Below, piece after piece: positions 17,342-24,134 of a stretch of DNA of 57,644 bases. Each line of letters starts with the position of its first letter. Position 1 is the stretch's first letter. The stretch is from positions 1 through 57,644 of the forward strand of contig RZZW01000020.1 in the NCBI GenBank assembly GCA_009929695.1. The letters are read 5' to 3'. Both the position numbers and the translations under genes were made by a program. The notes beneath the pieces are model-generated. The model was given only the letters and a program-made list of their open reading frames with translations, was not told the DNA's origin and searched no databases. This DNA comes from Clostridia bacterium. GTDB lineage: Bacteria; Bacillota; Clostridia; Oscillospirales; Ruminococcaceae.

Positions 17342-17345
17342 AAAT

Positions 17346-17714
17346 TTAATTATGCGCAATAAGCGGCGCTATTGTCTGCGACACAAGTGCGCACGTGAGC
17401 ACGACGCTGTAGCCGCACATTAAAATGATGTATAGATTTTTGTTTTTCTTGCTCTTGATTTTCACTGATGTCAAAATTATGCACACGCAGGTCAAAGCCA
17501 ACGCGCAAATATCTATGACGGCGGCAGTCATCGCGGGATATTTTGAAAAGCCCATGCCGACTATAAGATGTGCGGCAAACGGAGCGATTATCTGCACAAA
17601 TGGTACAATGATAAGCGGGAGCACACTTAGAGCATAATCTCCATGTCCCGAGCGCATAAATATAAACACCATGCATAAAATGATGGCAATTATTGCAGCA
17701 CATTCTGTTATCAT
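17346..17714 (-). CDS. hypothetical membrane protein
   Basis: 122 residues with the start at MITECAAIIA, after AAGGAGTTTACA; the longer frame to 17765 adds an unlikely extension. About four hydrophobic segments (roughly 5-22, 32-58, 62-85 and 95-115) fill most of the protein, with a basic stretch KIKSKKNK before the last. I recognise no family. It stands alone, between the galK terminator and tRNA-Thr. Confidence 0.65.
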   Translation of the reverse strand: MITECAAIIAIILCMVFIFMRSGHGDYALSVLPLIIVPFVQIIAPFAAHLIVGMGFSKYPAMTAAVIDICALALTCVCIILTSVKIKSKKNKNLYIILMCGYSVVLTCALVSQTIAPLIAHN

Positions 17715-17793
17715 TGTAAACTCCTTAGCAAGCTTTAGTAAAATAATAATACACCAAAAAAGCAAATTAGTCTATATATTTTCCAAAAAGCGC

Positions 17794-17821
17794 TTGACGA
17801 AACTGAAAAAATCTTTATAAT
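17794..17821 (+). promoter_or_regulatory. tRNA-Thr promoter
   Basis: TTGACG (17794-17799), 16 bases, TATAAT (17816-17821), 26 bases before the tRNA. Confidence 0.8.
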
Positions 17822-17847
17822 AGATAAAGTGGTTCACTTAAATATCA

Positions 17848-17922
17848 GCTTGTGTGGCTCAGGGGTAGAGCAGCTCACTCGTAATGAGCAGGTCGTCGGT
17901 TCAATTCCGACCACAAGCTCCA
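17848..17922 (+). tRNA. tRNA-Thr (CGT)
   Basis: A full cloverleaf: acceptor GCTTGTG/CACAAGC, D-stem GCTC/GAGC, anticodon stem GCTCA/TGAGC with loop CTCGTAA (anticodon CGT, codon ACG), T-stem GTCGG/CCGAC with loop TTCAATT, and an encoded CCA. Confidence 0.97.
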
Positions 17923-17927
17923 CAATT

Positions 17928-17963
17928 AAAAGCGCCGTTGCAGATTTGCAGCGGCGCTTTTTT
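17928..17963 (+). terminator. tRNA-Thr terminator
   Basis: AGCGCCGTTGCA pairs with TGCAGCGGCGCT (one G-T pair) and is followed by TTTTTT. Confidence 0.88.
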
Positions 17964-17979
17964 GTTTGTTTTTAATATA

Positions 17980-18066
17980 TCAATCGCCTCTGCCGCCCAC
18001 GATTATACAGCAAACGGTTACAAATGTTATGAGCAAAGCTAAAATAAGGATAGCGCCAAGCAGCAT
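17980..18066 (-). CDS. 28-residue single-span membrane protein
   Basis: On the reverse strand TGAGGTGATTTT precedes an ATG that opens 28 codons: MLLGAILILALLITF, then VTVCC, IIVGG and RGD before a stop. The product is one hydrophobic helix with a Cys pair. A TATAAT lies about 15 bases upstream of the ribosome site on this strand. It is convergent with tRNA-Thr. Size and layout fit a small membrane peptide (regulator, or toxin-like), but no family is recognised. The ribosome site and pure membrane-helix composition are the support. Confidence 0.5.
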   Translation of the reverse strand: MLLGAILILALLITFVTVCCIIVGGRGD

Positions 18067-18170
18067 AAAATCACCTCAAGATAAATTATAAAACAGCAGT
18101 ATTGTCGCATTGGAGCTTATTTTGTAGATACTGTAAATACTTTTAAGCGTGATAGATGACGGACTAAGTA

Positions 18171-18199
18171 TTGCATTTGGTGATAAAAGGATGTATAAT
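18171..18199 (+). promoter_or_regulatory. upstream promoter candidate for the surface-polysaccharide operon
   Basis: TTGCAT (18171-18176), 17 bases, TATAAT (18194-18199). It lies in the 360-base gap 18067-18429, which holds no gene I can support. If used it would give a leader of about 220 bases. Confidence 0.45.
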
Positions 18200-18346
18200 A
18201 CTTTAAATGAAATGGTGCACTAGTAATATACGCTCGCATTACTTTTTTATGCCGATAAAAGCTTATAATGCTTGATAACATATTTTTTTGTATAATGATA
18301 ACAATTTAAATTGTCATAAAAAAGATATTCGTGTAACAAAAGTTAA

Positions 18347-18375
18347 TTGTGTGAAAATCGAAAATGTGATATAAT
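18347..18375 (+). promoter_or_regulatory. promoter of the capA-like operon
   Basis: TTGTGT (18347-18352), 17 bases, TATAAT (18370-18375), about 55 bases before the TTG start at 18430. A palindrome ATGAGC...GCTCAT (18388-18405) lies in the leader. Confidence 0.6.
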
Positions 18376-18429
18376 GTTAAAAACACCATGAGCAATTGCG
18401 CTCATAAACAAGTAATGGAGGCAAATCTT

Positions 18430-19125
18430 TTGGAGCAGAATTACGAGACTATTGACTTGTGCGAGCTATTCTTTATTATAAAGAACAACATTGTGGCTAT
18501 TATTGCGGTTACGGTGCTCTTTGCAGTTGCGGGCGGAATGGTGACGATGTTTATGATCACGCCGATGTATGAAGCAAGCGCGACCATGATTGTCAACACA
18601 AGGCAGGATCAAACCGCCAATGTCACAAACGACCAGATAAATTCGGCAAAAAACCTTGTCGATACATACGCTATCATCATCAAAAGCGACACGGTGTTAA
18701 GCTCGGTTATAAGCGATTTGAACCTTGATATGACATATTCGCAGCTCTCGAGCAGCGTCACGGTTTCCGCTGTCGATTCGACACAGGTCATGCAGGTGTC
18801 GGTGCAAAACGCAGATCCCGCGCTTGCAAAATCAATAGTCGCTGAAATCACCGCCATTGCCCCCGAAATTATACTCGATAAGGTAGAGGCGGGCTCCGTG
18901 AAGGTTATTTCCGAGGCGCGGGCAGGCGATAAGCCTGTGTCTCCGAGCCTTACAAAAAATGTTGCCATAGCAGCGCTGCTCGGCCTTGTCCTCAGCGTCG
19001 GCTTCGTTCTGCTTAGAGAAATGCTCAACAACACCTTTAAGTCCGACGAGGATATTCAGAAAAATCTCGGAATACCTGTGCTTGGCGTTATTCCGCGCGT
19101 GGAGGACAACGATAATGGCAAATAA
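18430..19125 (+). CDS. Wzz/CapA-type polysaccharide chain-length regulator and kinase adaptor
   Basis: 231 residues from a TTG at 18430, chosen because GGAGG lies eight bases before it and the family begins near EQNYETIDLCELFFIIKNN. A first membrane span (about 20-42) and a second (about 175-195) flank an outside domain, the plan of Wzz/CapA proteins. These set polysaccharide chain length and activate the partner tyrosine kinase. The stop overlaps the kinase start by 11 bases. No glycosyltransferase follows, so the polymer controlled is not visible. Confidence 0.85.
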   Translation: MEQNYETIDLCELFFIIKNNIVAIIAVTVLFAVAGGMVTMFMITPMYEASATMIVNTRQDQTANVTNDQINSAKNLVDTYAIIIKSDTVLSSVISDLNLDMTYSQLSSSVTVSAVDSTQVMQVSVQNADPALAKSIVAEITAIAPEIILDKVEAGSVKVISEARAGDKPVSPSLTKNVAIAALLGLVLSVGFVLLREMLNNTFKSDEDIQKNLGIPVLGVIPRVEDNDNGK

Positions 19126-19855
19126 AAAAGTAAAAGGCAAAAGCAAGGACAGCGGGCGCAGGCTTCAGCTTGCAATAAATGGCGCGTCCTTTCAATATAC
19201 AGAAGCGTATAAATCGCTTCGCACAAACTTAAACTTTCTAGCTGTTGGCAATGATTATAAAAAAATAGTCATCACAAGCTCAATCCCGAGCGAGGGCAAA
19301 ACCAACGTCGCGGTAAACCTCGCGCTCACTCTTGCGGAATCAGACAAGCGAGTTCTGCTGATAGACTGCGACCTTCGCAAGCCTGTCTTGCATAAATATC
19401 TTCGCGTCGGGCACGATGTCTCGGGCGTTACGTCACTGTTAAGCCGCGCGTGCTCCATAAGCGACGCCGTCGTCAGCTTCAGCGATTTGAAGATAGACTT
19501 TCTCCCCGCAGGGCCTATCCCGCCAAACCCCGCAGAGCTTCTCGGCAGCAAGCGCATGCAGATATTGCTCGAGGAGTTAGGTCAGCAATACGACTTCATA
19601 ATTCTTGATACACCTCCTGTCTCTGTTGTCACAGATGCGGCTGTGCTTGGACATATAGCTGACGGAGTAATACTTGTTGTGCGTCAGAATTTTGTCAAAA
19701 TAGAGTCGGCACAGCTAGCTATGAAAAACCTCAAAACCGTAAACGCAAACATTATCGGTGCGGTGCTGAACGATTATAACACAAAGGGCGTTTCAAAGGA
19801 TTCAGGCTACTACTATTCCTACGAATATGAATATGCAAAAGGCAATAAAAAATAA
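19115..19855 (+). CDS. CpsD/CapB-type tyrosine kinase (BY-kinase)
   Basis: 246 residues from the ATG at 19115 after GGAGGACAACGAT. Walker A (IPSEGKTNVAVN), A' (VLLIDCDLRKP) and B (FIILDTPP) define a bacterial tyrosine kinase. The C-terminus has the autophosphorylated Tyr cluster GYYYSYEYEY. N-terminal YTEAYKSLRTNLNF is the family's docking segment. The membrane activator is the preceding gene and the phosphatase the next, the full three-part switch that controls polysaccharide export. Confidence 0.93.
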   Translation: MANKKVKGKSKDSGRRLQLAINGASFQYTEAYKSLRTNLNFLAVGNDYKKIVITSSIPSEGKTNVAVNLALTLAESDKRVLLIDCDLRKPVLHKYLRVGHDVSGVTSLLSRACSISDAVVSFSDLKIDFLPAGPIPPNPAELLGSKRMQILLEELGQQYDFIILDTPPVSVVTDAAVLGHIADGVILVVRQNFVKIESAQLAMKNLKTVNANIIGAVLNDYNTKGVSKDSGYYYSYEYEYAKGNKK

Positions 19856-19857
19856 AC

Positions 19858-20643
19858 ATGAGTGATATTTCTCAAAGCATACCATATTTTACAGATTTAC
19901 ATTCGCATATTTTGCCGGGAATTGACGACGGGGCAAAAAACGCTGATATTTCGGTCAAGCTGCTCGATATGGAAATCTCGCAGGGCGTGCGTCAGCTTGT
20001 GCTGACACCGCATTTTAACTGCGAGCAAATCACTGTCGAGGAGTTCACTAAAATCCGCAGGCAGTCTGCGCTTGTGCTTCTTGAAAGCGCAAAAAAAGCA
20101 GGCATAAAAATGCGCATAAAGCTTGGCGCGGAGGTGTATTTTTCACCTATGATGCCAAAGCTTGACCTCAAATCGCTTTGCATACAGGGGACAAGTTATC
20201 TTTTGGTAGAGCTTCCTGTCACATATAATCCAAGCTGGACGCAGGATATATTTTTTGAGTGTCAGCTTCAAGGGGTGACACCGCTCGTGGCTCACGTTGA
20301 GCGGTATCCGTATATCATAGAGAAACCCGAGGTGCTTTTTGAGCTTGTCTCGCTAGGCGCAGTTGCGCAGGGCAATGCCGCAAGCATCATAAAGGACGAT
20401 AAGCGCGCAAAGCTTATGATGAAGTTTTTTGAATGGGATATCCTTCATGTTATCTCAAGCGACACCCATTCTGTAAAGCACCGTCCGCCGTATGTGAAAC
20501 AGGCATACGAGTATGTCAGCGCGAAGCTCGGCGAAGAAAAAGCGTTTGAGATATCAGCAAATGCCGCGAAAATTTTCGCAGGAAAGCCCCTTGAGCTAAA
20601 CGAGCCGACACAGCCGAAAAAGCGCTTCGGCAAATATGTTTAG
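19858..20643 (+). CDS. CpsB/CapC-type PHP tyrosine-protein phosphatase
   Basis: 261 residues, starting two bases after the kinase stop. PHP metal motifs are present: DLHSHILPGIDDG near the start, LTPHF, HVERYP and SSDTHSV. It removes phosphate from the kinase tail, using Mn2+ in studied relatives. The C-terminus (AKIFAGKPLE) is typical. Confidence 0.92.
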   Translation: MSDISQSIPYFTDLHSHILPGIDDGAKNADISVKLLDMEISQGVRQLVLTPHFNCEQITVEEFTKIRRQSALVLLESAKKAGIKMRIKLGAEVYFSPMMPKLDLKSLCIQGTSYLLVELPVTYNPSWTQDIFFECQLQGVTPLVAHVERYPYIIEKPEVLFELVSLGAVAQGNAASIIKDDKRAKLMMKFFEWDILHVISSDTHSVKHRPPYVKQAYEYVSAKLGEEKAFEISANAAKIFAGKPLELNEPTQPKKRFGKYV

Positions 20644-20703
20644 TATATACTCTGTGCGCTTGCGCATGGTTTATATAAATCTTATGAAAGGAGTATGATA
20701 CCA

Positions 20704-21267
20704 ATGAAAAAATTACTTTCTATTGCTCTTGTTCTGATGATGGTTGTGGCTCTTGCAGTGCCTTCTTTTGCATATACAAAGGACGAACTCACAGCCCTTG
20801 CATCTAAAGCACCCGCTGCTTATCAGAACCAGGTAAAGGCTGTCATCGCAAACATGACAGAGGAGCAGGCCGCGGCTGTCGATAAGGACACTGTCGTTTC
20901 TACAGCTAAAACCCTGCAGGCAAAGCAGGCTGCGGGCACACTTACAGTTGCCGACGTAACAAACGCTGCCGCTACTCTTGAAAGTGCTACAGGCGTTAAA
21001 ATCAATGTTTCAGGCGTCAGCGTTAGCGGCAACACCGTTACTGCTGCTGTTGAGACAAAGATCAACAGCTATGCAGTCAGCCTGCCCTACAATGTCACTA
21101 CGACATCAACAGGCACTACTGACAACACAGGCATTTCTACAGGCAGCTCAGTTATCAAAGCAACAGGCATGAGCGTTGCTACATCAGCAATCGTTCTTGC
21201 AATGGCAATCTCCGGCGTGTTCGGCTTTGCCATCATCAAGTCACGCAAGGCAAAGGCTTGTGCATAA
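20704..21267 (+). CDS. secreted, probably sortase-anchored protein with IKATG sorting motif
   Basis: 187 residues from the ATG at 20704, after AAAGGAG; the ATG at 20695 is too close to that site. A signal peptide (KKLLSIALVLMMVVALAVPSF, cut after FA) is followed by a helical region TKDELTALASKAPAAYQNQVK, a Thr/Ser-rich part, then SSVIKATG, a hydrophobic span and the basic tail KSRKAKACA. That tail has the layout of a cell-wall sorting signal, with IKATG in place of LPXTG. A sortase gene follows 184 bases downstream. Function of the body is unknown. Confidence 0.75.
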   Translation: MKKLLSIALVLMMVVALAVPSFAYTKDELTALASKAPAAYQNQVKAVIANMTEEQAAAVDKDTVVSTAKTLQAKQAAGTLTVADVTNAAATLESATGVKINVSGVSVSGNTVTAAVETKINSYAVSLPYNVTTTSTGTTDNTGISTGSSVIKATGMSVATSAIVLAMAISGVFGFAIIKSRKAKACA

Positions 21268-21306
21268 GCGCCCCTTGCGTTTTTAAACAGGCGCCTTGCA
21301 AAGACG

Positions 21307-21352
21307 AAGGGGGAGGAACCTTTAATGCTAACTCCCTTTTCTTTATTTTGAA
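21307..21352 (+). terminator. probable terminator after the sortase substrate
   Basis: AAGGGGGAG can pair (with two G-T pairs) with CTCCCTTTT, followed by a CTTTATTTT stretch. Strength is moderate. Confidence 0.5.
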
Positions 21353-21451
21353 AATTACTGCTGCCATGAAAACAATGTCATTAAGCTAAATCCTACACGT
21401 TGCAATGACATTAACCTAAAGCGGCATATTTTATATTTTGAGGAGATAATT

Positions 21452-22120
21452 TTGCGCACAAAAAAACTACCCTCATGGGCGGGATATATTCTTTTTCCCC
21501 TTATATTTGTAATAATTACAGTGGCAATTTTGTTCGCGCTTTTTGCGCCGACGATAAATCCGTACATCGGGCTTTTGAGCTATGTGATTTCCGACAAGGA
21601 GGCATATGTCTCAACAGAGTTTTTCACGGGCATTTCCGAGGACATAGCAAAAAGCGGTATGCTGCCACGCAGCCAGATAAATTATCCGCAGACTGGCGAT
21701 ATGTACGGCAACATAACTGTGTCGGACACAAGTGTTGACGCGCCGCTTTATTACGGCGACGCGACAAAACAGCTCAACAGCGGCGTCGGCACATATGTGG
21801 GCGACATGGGCGCAGGCATACCGGGCGAGAGCAAAACCGTGCTTTTGGCAGGCCATAACAACACGTTTTTCAACGGCTTGCAGGACGTCCAAGAGGGCGC
21901 GACAGTCACCATAAATACAAACTACGGCCAGTATATATATGAAGTGACAGGCACAACAATCACCTCGGACAACGACGCCTCGGCTTACGATTTGGCGCAA
22001 ACAAATGAAAATCTTATCATGTACACCTGCTATCCGTTTGATGCACTTGGTCTTACACCGGTCAGATTTTTTGTTTACGCAAAATATGTAAGCGGACCTG
22101 TGATAGACCCCGCAAGCTAA
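21452..22120 (+). CDS. sortase (class D-like)
   Basis: 222 residues from a TTG after GAGGAGATAAT. One N-terminal membrane span (about 8-35) precedes the catalytic domain. The triad is visible: His in LLAGHNN (about 133), Cys in MYTCYP (about 191) and Arg in TPVRFFVY (about 205). The segment between the span and the domain and the overall size fit class D-type sortases. The upstream secreted protein with a C-terminal IKATG tail is its likely substrate, so the motif choice may differ from LPXTG. The next gene starts 12 bases on. Confidence 0.9.
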   Translation: MRTKKLPSWAGYILFPLIFVIITVAILFALFAPTINPYIGLLSYVISDKEAYVSTEFFTGISEDIAKSGMLPRSQINYPQTGDMYGNITVSDTSVDAPLYYGDATKQLNSGVGTYVGDMGAGIPGESKTVLLAGHNNTFFNGLQDVQEGATVTINTNYGQYIYEVTGTTITSDNDASAYDLAQTNENLIMYTCYPFDALGLTPVRFFVYAKYVSGPVIDPAS

Positions 22121-22132
22121 GGAGAATGGTGA

Positions 22133-23131
22133 ATGACAAATAAAAAGAAAAAAACCAGTGTGCTGACGCTTGTTCTGTCGTATGTTTTGTCGCTGCTTTT
22201 AGTTGTGCTCGCGGCGTTTGGCGTTGTGCAGATAACGCTTTGCAACGCAAGCTTTTTAAAAACGCAGGTTATAAACAGCGGCTTTTGCGACAGCGCGCTG
22301 TCGGAACTCACTGAAAACTTTGTCAGCTACGGCTCGGCGAGCGGCTTTTCAAGCGAGGTAATGACGAGCATCATACAAAAAGAGCGCGTGCAGACGGATA
22401 TGTTTTCGGCGGTTGATTTACTTTATTCAGGCAGCCGCGAACAGCCCGATTACTCGTCGTTTTCTCAAAATGCCTATGACATTTTCTCAGCAGATGTAGA
22501 AAGCCGCGGCTACACCTTGACGCAGGACGTTAAAGAGGGCTTGCAGCTCCTTGCCGACACCTGTGCACAGGACTATACAAACCACGTAAATCTCCCCATG
22601 ACAGCATATATCGCGCCGATTTTGACAAAGCTCAATTCCGTTATGTGGATTCCGCTTGTGATCGCGCTGCTGTTCACAGCCGTCGCGGTGGTGGTTATAA
22701 TAATGACGGAGAGCGACGCGGAGCAAAGACTCAAGGCGTGCATTTATTCATTTTCGGCAGGTCTTGCGTCGTGTGTGCTTTTTCCGGTTATCGCCAGTCT
22801 TGCGATAAGGCTGCAAAATCTCAGCATTACGCCGCAGTCGCTAAAGCTGCTAATCGGCAAATATTATGGCAGCATGTTAAGCGCGTTTTGGTATTTCGCC
22901 ATAATGTACGCGGTGGTCATAATAGCTTTAGTGATAACGCTAAAAATGCTTTATAAAAAGCAGAGCGAAATATATGCCGAGACAAAAATAGACAGAGTGG
23001 CTGACGAAAATACCTTCGGCGCGACAAAGCGCAAAGCCGCCCCTCCCGCACCTGCCGCGCAGCCAGCACCCACAGCTCAAGCCGCGCCAACTGGCCGAAT
23101 AGTGCGAACCTTCGGTGACCCAAAAGAATAA
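22133..23131 (+). CDS. hypothetical membrane protein of the sortase operon
   Basis: 332 residues with AAGGAGAATGGTG before the start. An N-terminal span (about 12-40) is followed by an outside region of about 120 residues, then three further spans (about 168-190, 200-228 and 245-278) and an intracellular tail that ends in a Pro/Ala-rich low-complexity stretch (APPAPAAQPAPTAQ). I recognise no family. It probably shares the sortase transcript. Confidence 0.75.
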   Translation: MTNKKKKTSVLTLVLSYVLSLLLVVLAAFGVVQITLCNASFLKTQVINSGFCDSALSELTENFVSYGSASGFSSEVMTSIIQKERVQTDMFSAVDLLYSGSREQPDYSSFSQNAYDIFSADVESRGYTLTQDVKEGLQLLADTCAQDYTNHVNLPMTAYIAPILTKLNSVMWIPLVIALLFTAVAVVVIIMTESDAEQRLKACIYSFSAGLASCVLFPVIASLAIRLQNLSITPQSLKLLIGKYYGSMLSAFWYFAIMYAVVIIALVITLKMLYKKQSEIYAETKIDRVADENTFGATKRKAAPPAPAAQPAPTAQAAPTGRIVRTFGDPKE

Positions 23132-23145
23132 ATTTGCAGTTTTGC

Positions 23146-23193
23146 AAAGTGGCTGTTGTATATGTGCTTTTCACATTTTCAACAGCCACTTTT
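23146..23193 (+). terminator. hairpin terminator after the sortase operon
   Basis: AAAGTGGCTGTTG pairs with CAACAGCCACTTT (13 bp), with an inner TATGTG/CACAT(T) helix, 15 bases after the stop. T-rich on the 3' side. Confidence 0.7.
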
Positions 23194-23220
23194 GCACGTA
23201 TAACAAATTCAAAGTACATC

Positions 23221-23352
23221 GTAGGGCGTGACGACCTCGGCACGCCGGTAGCTTTGTGCAAACTAAAAAAGGCTGCGCTTCTCTCGGTAAAGCATTATCA
23301 TGTGGACACATTGCCCTCTGCAAGAGCGGCACGCCGAGTCGTCGTGCCCTAC
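23221..23352. repeat. REP-like inverted pair, GTAG-headed
   Basis: GTAGGGCGTGACGACCTCGG runs into CACGCC at 23221-23246, and an inverted partner ending GTCGTGCCCTAC lies at 23328-23352. Each unit is a GTAG head plus a GC-rich hairpin, as in REP/BIME elements. The gap 23132-23637 holds this pair, a family A repeat and a promoter, but no gene I can support. Confidence 0.75.
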
Positions 23353-23403
23353 GCACTTGGTAATATTGTAGCGGCAGTCATAGCGGAGATGTGCAACCCT
23401 CTT

Positions 23404-23484
23404 GTCATTCTGAGCGAAGCAAAGAATCTTTTGCGCATTGCCGCAGGTTTTAAGATTCTTTGTCGCTTTGCTCCTCAGAATGAC
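23404..23484. repeat. 80-bp inverted repeat, family A, copy 2
   Basis: GTCATTCTGAGCGAAGC at the left, GCTCCTCAGAATGAC at the right, with AAGAATCTT / AAGATTCTT inside. It is in the opposite orientation to copies 1 and 3. Confidence 0.88.
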
Positions 23485-23565
23485 AGAGTAGAGCGGTGTT
23501 TTCCGCAAATCTGTAAGTGAAATTCGTGAATTGTTCATATTATCATGTATTTTTGAATAATTGCT

Positions 23566-23594
23566 TTGACAACAATAAAATCCAAGAATATAAT
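23566..23594 (+). promoter_or_regulatory. consensus promoter of the Nif11-type gene
   Basis: TTGACA (23566-23571), exactly 17 bases, TATAAT (23589-23594). This perfect consensus is rare in the window and implies strong constitutive transcription of the small gene that starts 44 bases later. Confidence 0.85.
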
Positions 23595-23637
23595 ATATTC
23601 ATTAACCAACCTTTATTTTTAAAAGGAGCCATAATTC

Positions 23638-24030
23638 ATGAAAAATTTTCAAGAATTTAAAATTGCGCTTGAAAATGATGACGAGCTTTTGAAAACCATG
23701 TCTGCCGCACAAACAGATGAGCAGCTTGTCTTTGCCGCAAGGCAGGCGGGCTACGAAATAACGGCGGAGCAGCTTGTGAGCGCTTCGGCTGAAAAATCAG
23801 GCGAGCTTGACGACGATGCATTAAGCAGCGTCGGCGGAGGCTTAGGAGTCGGCGGTGGCAACGTGGGAACAATAATAGCAAAGCTTATATTCGGCAAGAA
23901 AAAGAGTGTTAAGCAAAAGAAAACCTCCGGTATATCAGCCTCGACACTTGAGTTTAACCCCGCAAGGGACGACAGCGCAATCCAAAACATGCAGGTATCC
24001 GGCATAGATGATAAAATTGAAAATATTTAA
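23638..24030 (+). CDS. Nif11-leader-type RiPP precursor-like peptide
   Basis: 130 residues with AAAGGAGCCATAATTC before the ATG. Residues 1-60 fit the Nif11 leader: FQEFKIALENDDELLKTM, then AARQAGYEITAEQLV, ending GELDDDALSSVGGG, a double-glycine cleavage site at about residues 64-68. The presumed core (about 60 residues) starts LGVGGGNVG, has a Gly and hydrophobic part, a KKKSVKQKK basic patch and a polar tail; it has Ser and Thr but no Cys, so thioether lanthipeptide chemistry is ruled out. No modifying enzyme, C39 protease or exporter is nearby. The function is unknown; an orphan precursor or a protein that reuses the leader fold are both possible. Confidence 0.72.
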   Translation: MKNFQEFKIALENDDELLKTMSAAQTDEQLVFAARQAGYEITAEQLVSASAEKSGELDDDALSSVGGGLGVGGGNVGTIIAKLIFGKKKSVKQKKTSGISASTLEFNPARDDSAIQNMQVSGIDDKIENI

Positions 24031-24072
24031 GTTGACGGGAGTCCAACGCGTGTTCGCCTCCCGTCAACTTAA
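24027..24072 (+). terminator. strong hairpin at the end of the Nif11-type gene
   Basis: A perfect 15-bp stem, TTAAGTTGACGGGAG with its complement, overlaps the TAA stop. There is no T-run after it, so it may be an RNA-stabilising 3' end or a partial terminator. Confidence 0.6.
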
Positions 24073-24134
24073 GCAAACGAGGTAAGCCTGAAATGTTCTA
24101 AAAAAAATCAGCAGCTCTGCTGCTCGCGGTCGTC

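Noticed and set aside
18388..18429. ATG at 18388 as the start of the Wzz-like protein
   Set aside because: No ribosome site; a GGAGG lies before the TTG at 18430 where family similarity begins.
18067..18429. Riboswitch or sRNA in the gap before the capA-like gene
   Set aside because: Only promoter-like hexamers and short palindromes are visible; no conserved riboswitch core could be recognised.
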